Below are positions 44,401-48,597 of a stretch of 60,000 nucleotides of DNA, piece by piece. Position numbers and translations under genes: made by a program. The stretch's first letter is position 1, and every line of letters starts with the position of its first letter. Under the pieces are notes generated by a model, which saw nothing but the letters and a program-made list of their open reading frames with translations, had not been told where the DNA came from and did no database searches. Origin of the DNA: Owenia fusiformis (taxonomy: Eukaryota; Annelida; Polychaeta; Sabellida; Oweniidae); NCBI GenBank assembly GCA_903813345.2, contig CAIIXF020000005.1, positions 26,479,375 through 26,539,374 of the forward strand. Reading direction: 5' to 3'.

Positions 44401-45988
44401 TCATTGAAGGTCAAATGTCAAATCTAAAGTCAGATTTGAATTTCTGAGAACATGTAGATGATTTTGAAAAAAAATTTAGTCAATTTGAAGCAAGTTGAAA
44501 AAAGACCTTTTTGACCTTTTTTGACTTTGAGAAGGTCATTGAAGGTCAAATGTCAAATCTTAAGTCAAATCTAAAGTCAGATTTGAATTTCTGAGAACAC
44601 GTAGATGATTTTGAAATTTTTTTTTAGTCAATTTGAAGCAAGTTGAAAACAGACCTTTTTGACCTTTTTTGACCTTGAGAAGGTCATTGAAGGTCAAATG
44701 TCAAATCTTAAGTCAAATTTGAATTTCTGAGAACACGTAGATGATTTTGAAAAAAAAAATTAGTCAATTTGAAGCAAGTTGAAAACAGACCTTTTTGACC
44801 TTGAGAAGGTCATTGAAGGTCAAATGTCAAATCTAAAGTCAGATTTGAAGGTCAAATGTCAAATTTAAAGTCAGATTTGAATTTCTGAGAACATGTAGAT
44901 GATTTTTAAAAAAAATTTAGTCAATGTGAAGCAAGTTGAAAAAAGACCTTTTTGACCTTGAGAAGGTCATTGAAGGTCAAATGTCAAATCTAAAGTCAGA
45001 TTTGAACTTCTGAGAACATGTAGATGATTTAGAAAAAAATTGAAGTCAGTCTAAACAGTATTTGTTTAGTTATAGGAAGTTGTAAGAAATTGTTACAGAC
45101 GCCGGACGCCAACCGCCGGACGCCGGACGCCAACCACCAACCGCCGGACGCCGTCGCAAAAAAACGGAGACCATAACAATATGTCACCACTTTTGGTGGT
45201 GACATAAAAAGTTACTTTAATTTGTGAAGTGTAAAATAAAAATATTCCATACTTTCCCACATCAAAAAGGGGCACTAAAGAAGACTAATTTCCTCTTGGT
45301 TGAGCTCATACATAAAAATAAAACTCACCTCTTCACGAAGACATCCCTGACACGTTCACTAAGACCTACAGTGAGAGCAGCATTGTCAAAGAGGTAGGCA
45401 CGCTCTGCAAGGAGAGTCTGGTGATTCAGTCTCACTATCTCTATCTTCCTCTGTCGCTCACTCATCTTCTTGATCTCTGTGATACAAATAGAATGGCATA
45501 ATGAAAATGAATTCAATTGTATTTGGACTGTATTAATATGAAGTTAAAGATCAAAATGAGAATGCATAATATAAAGGTTGCAACCAAAAAACATCTGTTT
45601 TCTCATTCTAATGTGTTTACCATTCAAACTCTAAAAATGAGTTTCGTTGACACAAAAGGGTACCTAACAAGGTAACAAGGCTCAGGGAACGATGATACGT
45701 TGTCCTATATTATGAAAAAATATAAACTGTAAGGAAAAATTCTGTACACTCAGTACCTGGGGTTCTAAGCCATTCAATGAGGGCTTCCTGTTCATAATAC
45801 AATCTGTTATGTAGATCTGCGAGTGGGTTCTGGGCCTTGAAGGGCCCCTTAGAAGATTCATGATAATCCTCATCAGTCAACTTCTGGCCATGTAGAAGCA
45901 AATGTTGCTCTTTTTCGTAAATGTTCTGTAAACGCTTTGTGTGTTCACCACGTTCCTCACCCATGAGTGAGCGCAGGCCTACCATTTC
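7259..45988 (-). CDS. Giant repetitive coiled-coil protein, 38 coding exons
   Basis: I recognise no named family. Thirty-eight exons from 45988 down to the stop at 7259-7261 each have AG/GT borders and join in phase, giving 6072 nt and about 2022 residues from the ATG at 45985-45983. The protein is almost wholly Arg/Lys/Glu/Gln/Leu-rich heptad-like sequence, with recurring motifs such as RDKLLAEALMKQ, SEQERQRQL, FDEAAALL and DEKDALL. No signal peptide, membrane segment or catalytic motif is visible, so a cytoplasmic structural or scaffold role is inferred only. About four super-repeats are present (separate entries). The first exon found starts with an acceptor (cttccag) directly before GAAATGG, so at least one upstream exon exists. 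If that exon is non-coding, the ATG here is the start; otherwise the N-terminus is missing. Automatic pipelines often call such proteins trichohyalin-like, which says nothing about homology. The oxidoreductase gene sits antisense in one intron. The first perfect polyadenylation signal (AATAAA on the minus strand) is at 6511-6516. Confidence 0.9.
8295..8587. mobile_element. Mariner-like MITE, 293 bp, TA target site
   Basis: The inverted ends are CATTAGTGGCGCAACTCA and TGAGTTGCACCACTAATG, differing at one base, with TA on each side. It lies in the last intron (7457-11246) of the coiled-coil gene and has no transposase frame. Confidence 0.8.
8616..8760. repeat. Relative of the 3195-3362 dispersed repeat
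   Basis: It starts with taaaatctctatatccaaac and acctctctaatctaaac, resembling the tail blocks at 22225 and 48290. Much decayed. Confidence 0.4.
8800..9020. repeat. Degenerate tandem repeat, unit about 80 bp
   Basis: Three to four decayed units share gagaatccatttatctaatt-like and cccaacaacatgaataattt-like blocks. It lies in the last intron of the coiled-coil gene. Confidence 0.6.
10620..10885. repeat. Minisatellite, unit about 42 bp, about six copies
   Basis: The unit runs ggctcattgataatgtcaat followed by acaaagtacaaagaaactgt. The copies are moderately diverged. A 101-residue frame starting inside it is not supported as a gene. A smaller threefold repeat (aatgcacccatattgcc) lies at 9935-9990. 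Confidence 0.75.
11365..11645. repeat. Dispersed repeat with gataataaatacc blocks, copy 1
   Basis: It contains ccgatacaatacctggtctg, cttagggctaggcacaaaag and tacctagccctgcggtattt. The last two form a loose inverted pair. Related copies are at about 13205-13385 (same strand) and 14935-15120 (opposite strand, first part only). The class is unknown. Confidence 0.6.
12409..12550 (+). mobile_element. Short pearl-like dispersed element, copy 2
   Basis: It starts caaggcattaacatgcaaaa then tgtcaccacttgcc and ends caccactcgtgctggtgaca. The 5' tgtcaccac and the 3' ggtgaca form short inverted ends. It sits in the intron next to exon 12601-12705. Confidence 0.8.
13205..13385. repeat. Dispersed repeat, copy 2 of the 11365 family
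   Basis: It shares ccttagggctaggcacaaaa and gctttca blocks and ends ctcctgctcttcggtctata, close to ctgctctttgctctatattt at copy 1. Confidence 0.6.
14638..18813 (-). CDS. Coiled-coil gene, super-repeat D, eight exons
   Basis: Exons in transcript order are 18651-18813, 17992-18170, 17410-17630, 16855-17039, 16343-16482, 15743-15935, 15329-15471 and 14638-14827 (1414 nt, residues about 1182-1653). Intron phases are 1, 0, 2, 1, 0, 1, 0, 1. The modules match those of B and C: RMSEQERQRQLMKMKLEERR with KFDEAAALL, FDDEKDALLAAMRG, RQLELARLRRDKKQVQQEDD, RMLARERLEARRRKK, VEVKHNAERDILIEL and VGLLTDLQQNQ. Compared with C, the second and third exons are fused and split again at another place, so intron positions have moved while the protein order is kept. 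The exon 16343-16482 ends in phase 0 and joins exon 15743-15935 directly. Confidence 0.88.
14935..15120. repeat. Dispersed repeat, copy 3 of the 11365 family, inverted
   Basis: The block gtacagaccaggtattgtat and gatgaataaatacc is the reverse complement of the start of copy 1, and tattgactttgttcacagtt matches the complement of aactgtgaacaaagtcaata there. Confidence 0.6.
17118..17270 (+). mobile_element. Short pearl-like dispersed element, copy 3
   Basis: It starts caaggcattaacaggcaca and ends ggcaccacttgtgatggtga. The central CpG-derived stretch reads atgccaaccactgaatgcca. Confidence 0.78.
17705..17850. repeat. Dispersed repeat with atttgatctatggcaa block
   Basis: It contains catttgatctatggcaatca, cttcccaaaatggagagaac and gcggcataaaactta. 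A relative with the same order is inserted in the matrix-protein gene at about 52525-52660. Confidence 0.6.
18938..19065. mobile_element. Mariner-like MITE, 128 bp, perfect 27 bp inverted ends
   Basis: The left end CCAGGTTGATCAATAAGTTC continues with TGAGAAA and is mirrored perfectly at the right end, with TA on each side (18936-18937 and 19066-19067). The end sequence resembles that of mariner transposons. Decayed end fragments (tattgatcaacttg) are seen near 52680 and 54470. Confidence 0.88.
19170..27822 (-). CDS. Coiled-coil gene, super-repeat C, eight exons
   Basis: Exons in transcript order are 27699-27822, 24948-25061, 24327-24442, 23881-24053, 20859-21057, 20294-20449, 19917-20072 and 19170-19358 (1227 nt, residues about 773-1181). 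Intron phases are 1, 1, 0, 2, 0, 0, 0, 0. The first exon gives SEQERQRKLVELKRKERQLR and KIDEAAALL, and exon 23881 gives EKDELLKRLAGM and RRQMELARLRREQRKARHEE. Exon 20859 gives RLAKERLEARRKRLKE and exon 19917 gives ILADLQQQQDREM. Each has a counterpart at the same place in B and D. The acceptor of 20859-21057 could be shifted by 2 nt (cag/ag), but only the 21057 end joins in frame to the exon before. Confidence 0.88.
21293..21793. mobile_element. Inverted-repeat element carrying a tRNA-derived SINE-like insert
   Basis: The arms are inverted over about 110 bp: ggctttgtataaaaaacctc plus ctacctcatacccacctacc on the left, and gtgggtatgaggtaggaggt plus tttttatacaaagcc on the right. The inner part (about 21428-21602) contains gggttcaattcccacccgg, an RNA polymerase III B-box-like sequence, and a tail with gggacgccctcgggtcatta. 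Confidence 0.75.
23265..23832. repeat. Minisatellite, unit 77 bp, about seven copies
   Basis: The unit includes atgaagtgaaaatgataaca, tggtaattttgtgaataaat and gatggttcttcattaatgta. Copies are nearly identical, so the array is young. It lies 50 bp from exon 23881-24053. Antisense frames of 75-111 residues across it are by-products. Confidence 0.92.
24478..24602 (+). mobile_element. Short pearl-like dispersed element, copy 4
   Basis: It starts aaggcatattaagatgcaaa and ends gttgccatgtgtggtggtga. It lies close to exon 24327-24442 in the preceding intron. Confidence 0.78.
25118..25259. mobile_element. Palindromic MITE, about 142 bp
   Basis: The ends are ATGCCTTGGTCACATTTGCT and AGCAAATGTGACCCAGGCAT. 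The inner arms cggccgattgagtattttgt and acaaaacactcaatcggccg also pair. It interrupts an older dispersed repeat (about 25105-25385, gtggaacacct type) after cctctcta. Confidence 0.8.
25989..27453. mobile_element. Middle transposon of a nested set, TGGAATTACACCT ends
   Basis: The inverted ends are TGGAATTACACCTA and AGGTGTAATTCCA. Subterminal sequences contain several aggcgcttt and aaagcgc motifs on both sides. A short frame near 26320 (MSKQSRIYWDHVNTEYDL) looks like the start of a lost transposase or accessory gene, and an inner element interrupts it. Target duplication is not clear. Confidence 0.65.
26399..27187. mobile_element. Inner transposon of a nested set, 789 bp, 5 bp target duplication
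   Basis: It starts CAGTGGCGTAGG and ends CCTACGCCCCTG. GTATC flanks it on both sides (26394-26398 and 27188-27192). It belongs to the same end type as the outer element. It holds a tttttggcgtagtgttgaat block near its right end that is mirrored near its left end. Confidence 0.75.
27654..27680 (+). repeat. Fragment of a pearl-like element beside exon 27699-27822
   Basis: attaacatgcaaaatgtca is followed directly by tataaaa, as if only the two ends of the element remain. Confidence 0.4.
27823..29425. other. Intron of the coiled-coil gene, upstream of the oxidoreductase
   Basis: No exon is seen. Bases 28490-28600 hold two related blocks (ttagactccaaagcttgagt and ttagactccagattgaaaat). Bases 29205-29270 hold a short tandem repeat, actcagctacttactcag. 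No clear promoter can be named. Confidence 0.4.
29426..30433 (+). CDS. Gfo/Idh/MocA-family NAD(P)-dependent oxidoreductase, intronless
   Basis: The 335-residue single-exon frame has the full length usual for the family. An N-terminal Rossmann fold starts at once with the dinucleotide motif GAGQWG (residues 7-12). The strand-turn VVVVVPPEYH (71-80) and the family signature EKP (97-99) follow, and then MIGHLLHHH (122-130). DLMPHD (168-173) fits the catalytic Asp/His segment that closes over the substrate in this family. The C-terminal half should form the mixed beta-sheet substrate and oligomerisation domain. Family members oxidise or reduce sugars, inositols or nucleotide sugars with NAD(P); the substrate here cannot be read from the sequence. 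The short distance from ATG to the glycine motif and the DLxPHD form recall bacterial nucleotide-sugar dehydrogenases. The gene lies antisense in the intron 27823-32344 of the coiled-coil gene. A TATA-like run at 29385-29396 is too close to the ATG to be a confident promoter. The frame has no stop, frameshift or missing key residue. Confidence 0.88.
   Translation: MSTAVFGAGQWGKVIIRNLIELNDLAVVCDLSLSSLEHLKQYLESCNCEIDNIEFLSDRADIWNMSNVTRVVVVVPPEYHYKVAIEALEHDMDVFIEKPMTTNTDEARHICELAHFKNKILMIGHLLHHHQVMPCVVEWVTRNDLGILRKIEIQRNAGVMMSCNILWDLMPHDISIALRLMQLCRFKLDEHSARVMSSNSISPDLTDTAIATAIFKRKDDGVKAALEMKASWVYTERLHIVKVVFQHGMLIWDTYKDVNSPDAFKVYDFVSDGSHKMSIVQRKLPPTESIEVSLPLLNEFQAFIDSCEKREAPYNDGKEGMRVVEMLQLFSRKMN
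30434..32344. other. Intron of the coiled-coil gene, downstream of the oxidoreductase
   Basis: This is AT-rich sequence with no exon. The first canonical polyadenylation hexamer for the plus-strand gene is at about 31987 (aataaa), 1.5 kb from its stop. The block gaagacgaagctctctttta near 31050 has a relative at 34880, so a dispersed repeat is present. Confidence 0.4.
32345..37552 (-). CDS. Coiled-coil gene, super-repeat B, eight exons
   Basis: Exons in transcript order are 37396-37552, 36916-37059, 36554-36685, 36026-36179, 34120-34255, 33701-33878, 33049-33239 and 32345-32545 (1293 nt, residues about 342-772). Intron phases are 1, 1, 1, 2, 0, 1, 0, 0. The visible order of modules is ALEEKYDSLRDKLLMEMLMK, then SEQERQRRLLQLKLLERKL, then FDDEKDALLARLRG, then RQAELARLLRDKRRAQQEGD, then ALARKRLEALRRKRLEG, then LERKHSKERELLEKY, then LLADLQEEQDKEAEKVM. 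The same order recurs in C and D. The donor of exon 36026 (AAAG followed by gttcaa) is weak but is the only one that keeps the phase. The last 21 residues of exon 32345-32545 (ALEGKYDA onward) already belong to the start of repeat C. Confidence 0.88.
32601..32745. mobile_element. MITE-like inverted repeat, about 145 bp
   Basis: cagaaacttcgtaaagtta near the left end is matched by taactttacgaagtttctg near the right end. The outer flanks are less well matched (cccccatagg, ggccccctg). Confidence 0.6.
32843..33060 (-). repeat. Tandem repeat that copies an exon end and its splice donor
   Basis: The real donor of exon 33049-33239 is at 33048. Similar borders (Y-rich cttattaggaa next to atac on the plus strand) recur at 33000, 32954 and 32906, spaced 46-48 bp. 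A weaker one is near 32843. Each copy has the last bases of the exon (AATAAG or similar) followed by GTAYG/GTATT. Confidence 0.75.
34256..36025. other. Intron of the coiled-coil gene
   Basis: AT-rich, with one pearl-like element at 35534-35666. No exon is supported. Confidence 0.5.
35534..35666 (+). mobile_element. Short pearl-like dispersed element, copy 5
   Basis: It starts caaggcattaacatgcaaaa then tgtcactacctgccatttgt and ends caccacttgtggtggtgaca. The terminal motif is itself a small hairpin. Confidence 0.8.
37708..38133. mobile_element. Inverted-repeat element, 426 bp
   Basis: The ends are CAGATGCGAGTAG and CTACTCGCATCTG, a perfect 13 bp pair. The class is not clear, and there is no obvious target duplication. 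Confidence 0.6.
38315..45988 (-). CDS. Coiled-coil gene, super-repeat A (N-terminal, incomplete), six exons
   Basis: Exons in transcript order are 45757-45988, 45329-45476, 43035-43159, 39759-39962, 38819-39009 and 38315-38440, coding for residues 1 to about 341. Intron phases are 1, 2, 1, 1, 0, 0. The first exon matches the middle of a complete repeat: LMGEERGEHTKRL aligns with LMGDNRAEYERKL of repeat B, and EQEALIEWLR aligns with DEKDALLARLR. The leading part of this repeat (the RDKLLAEALMKQ module) is therefore absent, or lies in an undetected upstream exon. This is the most diverged copy. The exon at 39759 uses a donor after codon phase 1 (GATTATG then gtactg). A second GT at 39731 would leave the wrong phase. 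Confidence 0.85.
39056..39127. mobile_element. Very short mariner-like MITE, 72 bp
   Basis: The left end CAGAGTGGGACAAAAA and right end TTTTTTGACCCACTGTG are imperfect inverted repeats, with TA on both sides. Confidence 0.65.
39211..39419. mobile_element. CAGGCC-type MITE, 209 bp, 5 bp target duplication, copy 1
   Basis: It starts CAGGCCCCTAGCCAGGATTT and ends GCTACTGGCCTG. TGTCT flanks both sides (39206-39210 and 39420-39424). It holds a long G run. A second copy is at 48017-48235. Confidence 0.82.
39490..39702. mobile_element. Inverted-repeat element with ttaattttccgaa blocks
   Basis: The ends atactgtataagtggta and ttactacttatacagcata form an imperfect inverted pair. Inside, ttaattttccgaat and related blocks repeat. 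Confidence 0.5.
39963..41820. other. Intron of the coiled-coil gene, no exon seen
   Basis: Largely AT-rich sequence. Frames of 65-71 residues here have no recognisable content. Confidence 0.45.
41830..41955. repeat. Diverged outlier of the 24 bp minisatellite
   Basis: Four to five units of atgcatttgtgaaacatactt type with indels. The clean array follows at 42128-42392. Confidence 0.7.
42128..42392. repeat. Minisatellite, unit 24 bp, about eleven copies
   Basis: The unit is atgcatttgtgaaacataat followed by gtaa. It is almost perfect, so young. Because 24 is a multiple of three and the unit has no stop in several frames, it produces spurious 70-105 residue frames on both strands. Confidence 0.92.
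43353..43491 (+). mobile_element. Short pearl-like dispersed element, copy 6
   Basis: It starts caaggcattaacttgtaaaa and ends caacttgtgatgacata. The long element at 43502 begins only about 10 bp further on. Confidence 0.78.
43502..45208 (+). mobile_element. Long pearl-like element with internal minisatellite
   Basis: The left end (aaggcattaacatgacaaaa, tgtcaccacc) and right end (ttgttacagacgccggacgc to ttttggtggtgacataaaa) match the short copies. Between them lie 11 tandem units (43560-45040). The two ends carry the inverted pair TGTCACCACC / GGTGGTGACA. The architecture resembles the bivalve pearl elements, whose cores are tandem repeats and which are held to be Helitron-related. Assignment to that family is inferred. 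Confidence 0.75.
43560..45040. repeat. Minisatellite, unit about 135-148 bp, eleven copies
   Basis: Each unit has gatttgaatttctgagaaca, tgtagatgattttgaaaaaa, tttgaagcaagttgaaaa, pairs of tgacctttttTGACCT type and aggtcattgaaggtcaaatg. gtagatga occurs 11 times. Copies differ by small indels and A-run length. Confidence 0.92.
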
Positions 45989-46770
45989 CTGGAAGTATAA
46001 GAACAATTTCCATGAAGAGTAGTAGAAAAGTGATTGCCACTGATGTCCCGTTTAAGAATTTATCACACTCTTGATAAATATAGAGAAATGCTCATCATAT
46101 GCTCATGGCTGGTAATTGGAAGAAATGAATGGAGGGGAGGGAGGGAGCAGCTGTTTTCTACTAGAAAATTCAACAATTCTGCAAAAGGATTGATCTGTCA
46201 TTTTGTTCCAATGAGGTTCAGATAGATGTTTCATTTCATTCCGAAGATATGATACCAATTCAAAACTTTTTGATGAATGGTTTAAGAGAAACATGTATTC
46301 AAAAAGTTCACCATATCGATACCCATCCTTTATTTTATCACAAGAAAGTTTATACAGCGACAGCCTGGGAAAGTCTGGGATTGAATTTGTGTTTTTGTAT
46401 ATGGAGTGCCAATATGCTACATTCATTGGTCCCAAAGGAGATATTAACCGAGGAATAAAATCTATATTCAATTCCTGACCAGGAAGAGAGTGTTATTCCA
46501 TGATATTGAATAGTCAAATACTTTAAATATCACATGATGATCATAATTTTTATTTCATTATACTGTGCGCAAAAGAAGTCGGAGAGAATATGATTATAAT
46601 AAACATTTTGAAAGAATATATTTTTAGATATAATCCTTTTTTTAAAAAAATGACATATTTTGAATTTTTTGTTAAGAATGAAAGTGACAATTTGAATGTT
46701 TAAGAGAAAATGAAAATCTTCAAAAAAATTGAAGAAAAAAATAAGAATAATTATTTTTGAAAAAAGGCAG

Positions 46771-46985
46771 GGAATAAATATAGGTTATTTACTGGGAGGG
46801 ATTGAATATGGTTTTTTTTTCGAGGGACAATATGATATTGACCGAAGGGTAATATGATATTGACTGAGGGAGCACAGCGACCGAGTGTCAATATCATATA
46901 GTCCAAGGTCAATATCATATTTTCCGAGGAATAAAACCCATATTCAATCCCGACCAGAAATAACCTATTTATTCCATAATACACC
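46771..46985. repeat. Palindromic dispersed repeat, copy 2
   Basis: aataaatataggttatttac plus gggattgaatatgg on the left is mirrored by cccatattcaatcccgacc and aaataacctatttattcc on the right. The inner motifs gacaatatgatattgaccg and ggtcaatatcatat also pair. Part of a similar arm is at 46430-46500. Confidence 0.75.
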
Positions 46986-47059
46986 CCTCTAAAATGCTAC
47001 ATTTGGATAATGCAGATAACTGAGAAAAAAAATAACCGGGAAACCGAAAATAGGTTAAT

Positions 47060-47195
47060 ATGCTCCAATACGATTTTTTTCCTGGGGACAATACGATTTT
47101 TTTCCTGGGGACAATACGATTTTTTCATGTAATACGCTCCAATACGATTTTTTCCCGGGGACAATACGATTTTTTCATGTAATACGATTCAATAC
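47060..47195. repeat. Short tandem repeat with caatacgattttttc units
   Basis: About seven units of 20-27 bp, with cctggggacaatacgatttt as the commonest form. Confidence 0.75.
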
Positions 47196-47689
47196 GATTT
47201 TTATTCCTTTATATTTCCCTGGGAAAACAGTAGTATTATGGAATAAAAGAGAGAATTGCGTGAGTATGCCAAAATTAAACCAAATAGTTCAATTTATAGA
47301 ACTTTCAATTACATGTCACTATTTCACTATATACAAAATTACACATTCAACAAAAGCTCCTACAGGCCCAAGTTGTTCTATTATTGAATAAAATGGGTTG
47401 GTCAAGTTTTCTTTGTAACTGATTAAACATTATGAACCTTTGTATACCCAAAGCTCAAAGTGTTGTTCCGTAGGCTTAAAATTGAAATTAAATAACCAGT
47501 TCAGGCCATCACTCCAAAAAGGAGACCTTTTCAATCCCATGATTATTGGACAGTAAACAATGGCCAAGTTCCAATACTTTGAATTGGATTAGTCCAATCT
47601 GGTTTACATTTTCCGAACATGACACATTCTTTGGCAGTATTTCTGTTTGCTAAACATTCATTATAATACTGGTCACGACTTATTCATGA

Positions 47690-47784
47690 ATTCATATTTC
47701 ACTGCCATTTACAGGTGCATATAGTGTTCGACCTACAAGGAGGTACAAGACAAATTGATTCCATATAATAACTTGGTGGTGAAG
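47690..47784 (+). other. Possible 5' untranslated exon of the secreted matrix gene
   Basis: The sequence ends in GTGAAG followed by a perfect donor, gtaagtaa, at 47785. The coding exon 1 begins at an acceptor (gattttag) with its border at 48502/48503, 13 bases before the ATG. A non-coding first exon ending at 47784 would splice to it and cross a dispersed CAGG-type MITE. The 5' border is not visible, so the start given is a guess. No clear TATA box is seen; tataata occurs near 47660. Confidence 0.35.
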
Positions 47785-48016
47785 GTAAGTAAAAAAAAGA
47801 AATATTAACATGTTTAAATTGTTATTTTATTTACACTGTGATCAATAAGAATATAAAACTATATTAAAATATATCATTGATTTTTTATGATTACATGTGC
47901 TATAACCAATCTTTAAAATCGTTCATATTTTTGCATTGCCATTAGAATGGGCCTTTTGTTCCCATATTAGAGTAAACAAATGCAAGTACTAATTAATTAA
48001 AGTAACCCTTAGTACC

Positions 48017-48235
48017 CAGGCCCATAGCCAGGATTTGCCAGGGGGGGGGAGTGGGGGGAGTGGGGGTGGGGGGTAGGGGTCAGGTTAACTTTTGGAAAAT
48101 TTCCAGGGACTCTTTGGCTTTTCTTTTGACACTTTTGGTCCAAAGATGGCAAAAATCACTTAAAATATGCTCAGAATGATGAAAAACTGCATAATTTTGA
48201 GAAAACCCATCAAACCCCCCCTGGCTAAGGGCCTG
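48017..48235. mobile_element. CAGGCC-type MITE, 219 bp, 5 bp target duplication, copy 2
   Basis: It starts CAGGCCCATAGCCAGGATTT and ends GGCTAAGGGCCTG. GTACC flanks both sides (48012-48016 and 48236-48240). The inner sequence matches copy 1 at 39211 over its whole length, including agtgctcagaatg-like and gaaaaactgca blocks. Confidence 0.82.
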
Positions 48236-48289
48236 GTACCATACTTTAATTGAACCAAACACAAGAATTGGCATTTAGTACTATATTCA

Positions 48290-48485
48290 AATTGACCTTC
48301 AGTAGGAAATAGAGGAATTGTCCTTTAGTGCCATATACTGTACATTGAACATTTTTTGCCAAAAAGAAGTTCAGTCTTGGGAGGTGTTCACTACAGAAGT
48401 GGTGATTAATCAAGAAATTAGTACAGTATGTGCAGAGTATGTCCACTAGAGAGAGGTGCTCACTAAGACAGGTTAACTGTGTCTC
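48290..48485. repeat. Relative of the 3195 dispersed repeat, just upstream of the signal-peptide exon
   Basis: Blocks gggaggtgttcactacagaa and gagaggtgctcactaagaca recall the gaggtgttcca motifs of the other copies. It ends within 20 bp of the exon acceptor. Confidence 0.45.
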
Positions 48486-48502
48486 TAAATTTCCGATTTT
48501 AG

Positions 48503-48597
48503 GAAAACCACCAAGATGCGGCTTATATTTGCTGCCGCAGTGATTGCCATGACAATGATGGTTGCTAATGCACAATCTGCAACTGGATCTCCACCTG
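48503..48597 (+). CDS. Matrix protein exon 1: signal peptide
   Basis: The ATG at 48516 lies in a good context (A at -3). It encodes a classical signal peptide: a short basic start (MR), a hydrophobic core LIFAAAVIAMTMMV, and a likely cleavage after ANA just before QSATG. The exon ends in phase 1 at 48597 before gtaagg. The acceptor at 48502 shows that the 5' untranslated region is interrupted. The following intron is 2.8 kb and carries a 780 bp transposon-like element. Confidence 0.85.

Larger units (their letters stand above)
45989..47689. other. Interval between the divergently oriented coiled-coil and matrix genes
   Basis: It should hold the upstream exon of the coiled-coil gene and possibly promoters of both genes, but I could place neither. 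A 122-residue antisense frame at 46103-46471 has no homology to the repeats and no family motif. Bases 46540-46760 are very AT-rich. Confidence 0.4.

Noticed and set aside
46103-46471. 122-residue antisense frame upstream of the coiled-coil gene
   Set aside because: It would be in a good place for a missing first exon, but its sequence shows none of the repeat modules, no splice donor joins it in phase, and it overlaps palindromic repeat fragments.
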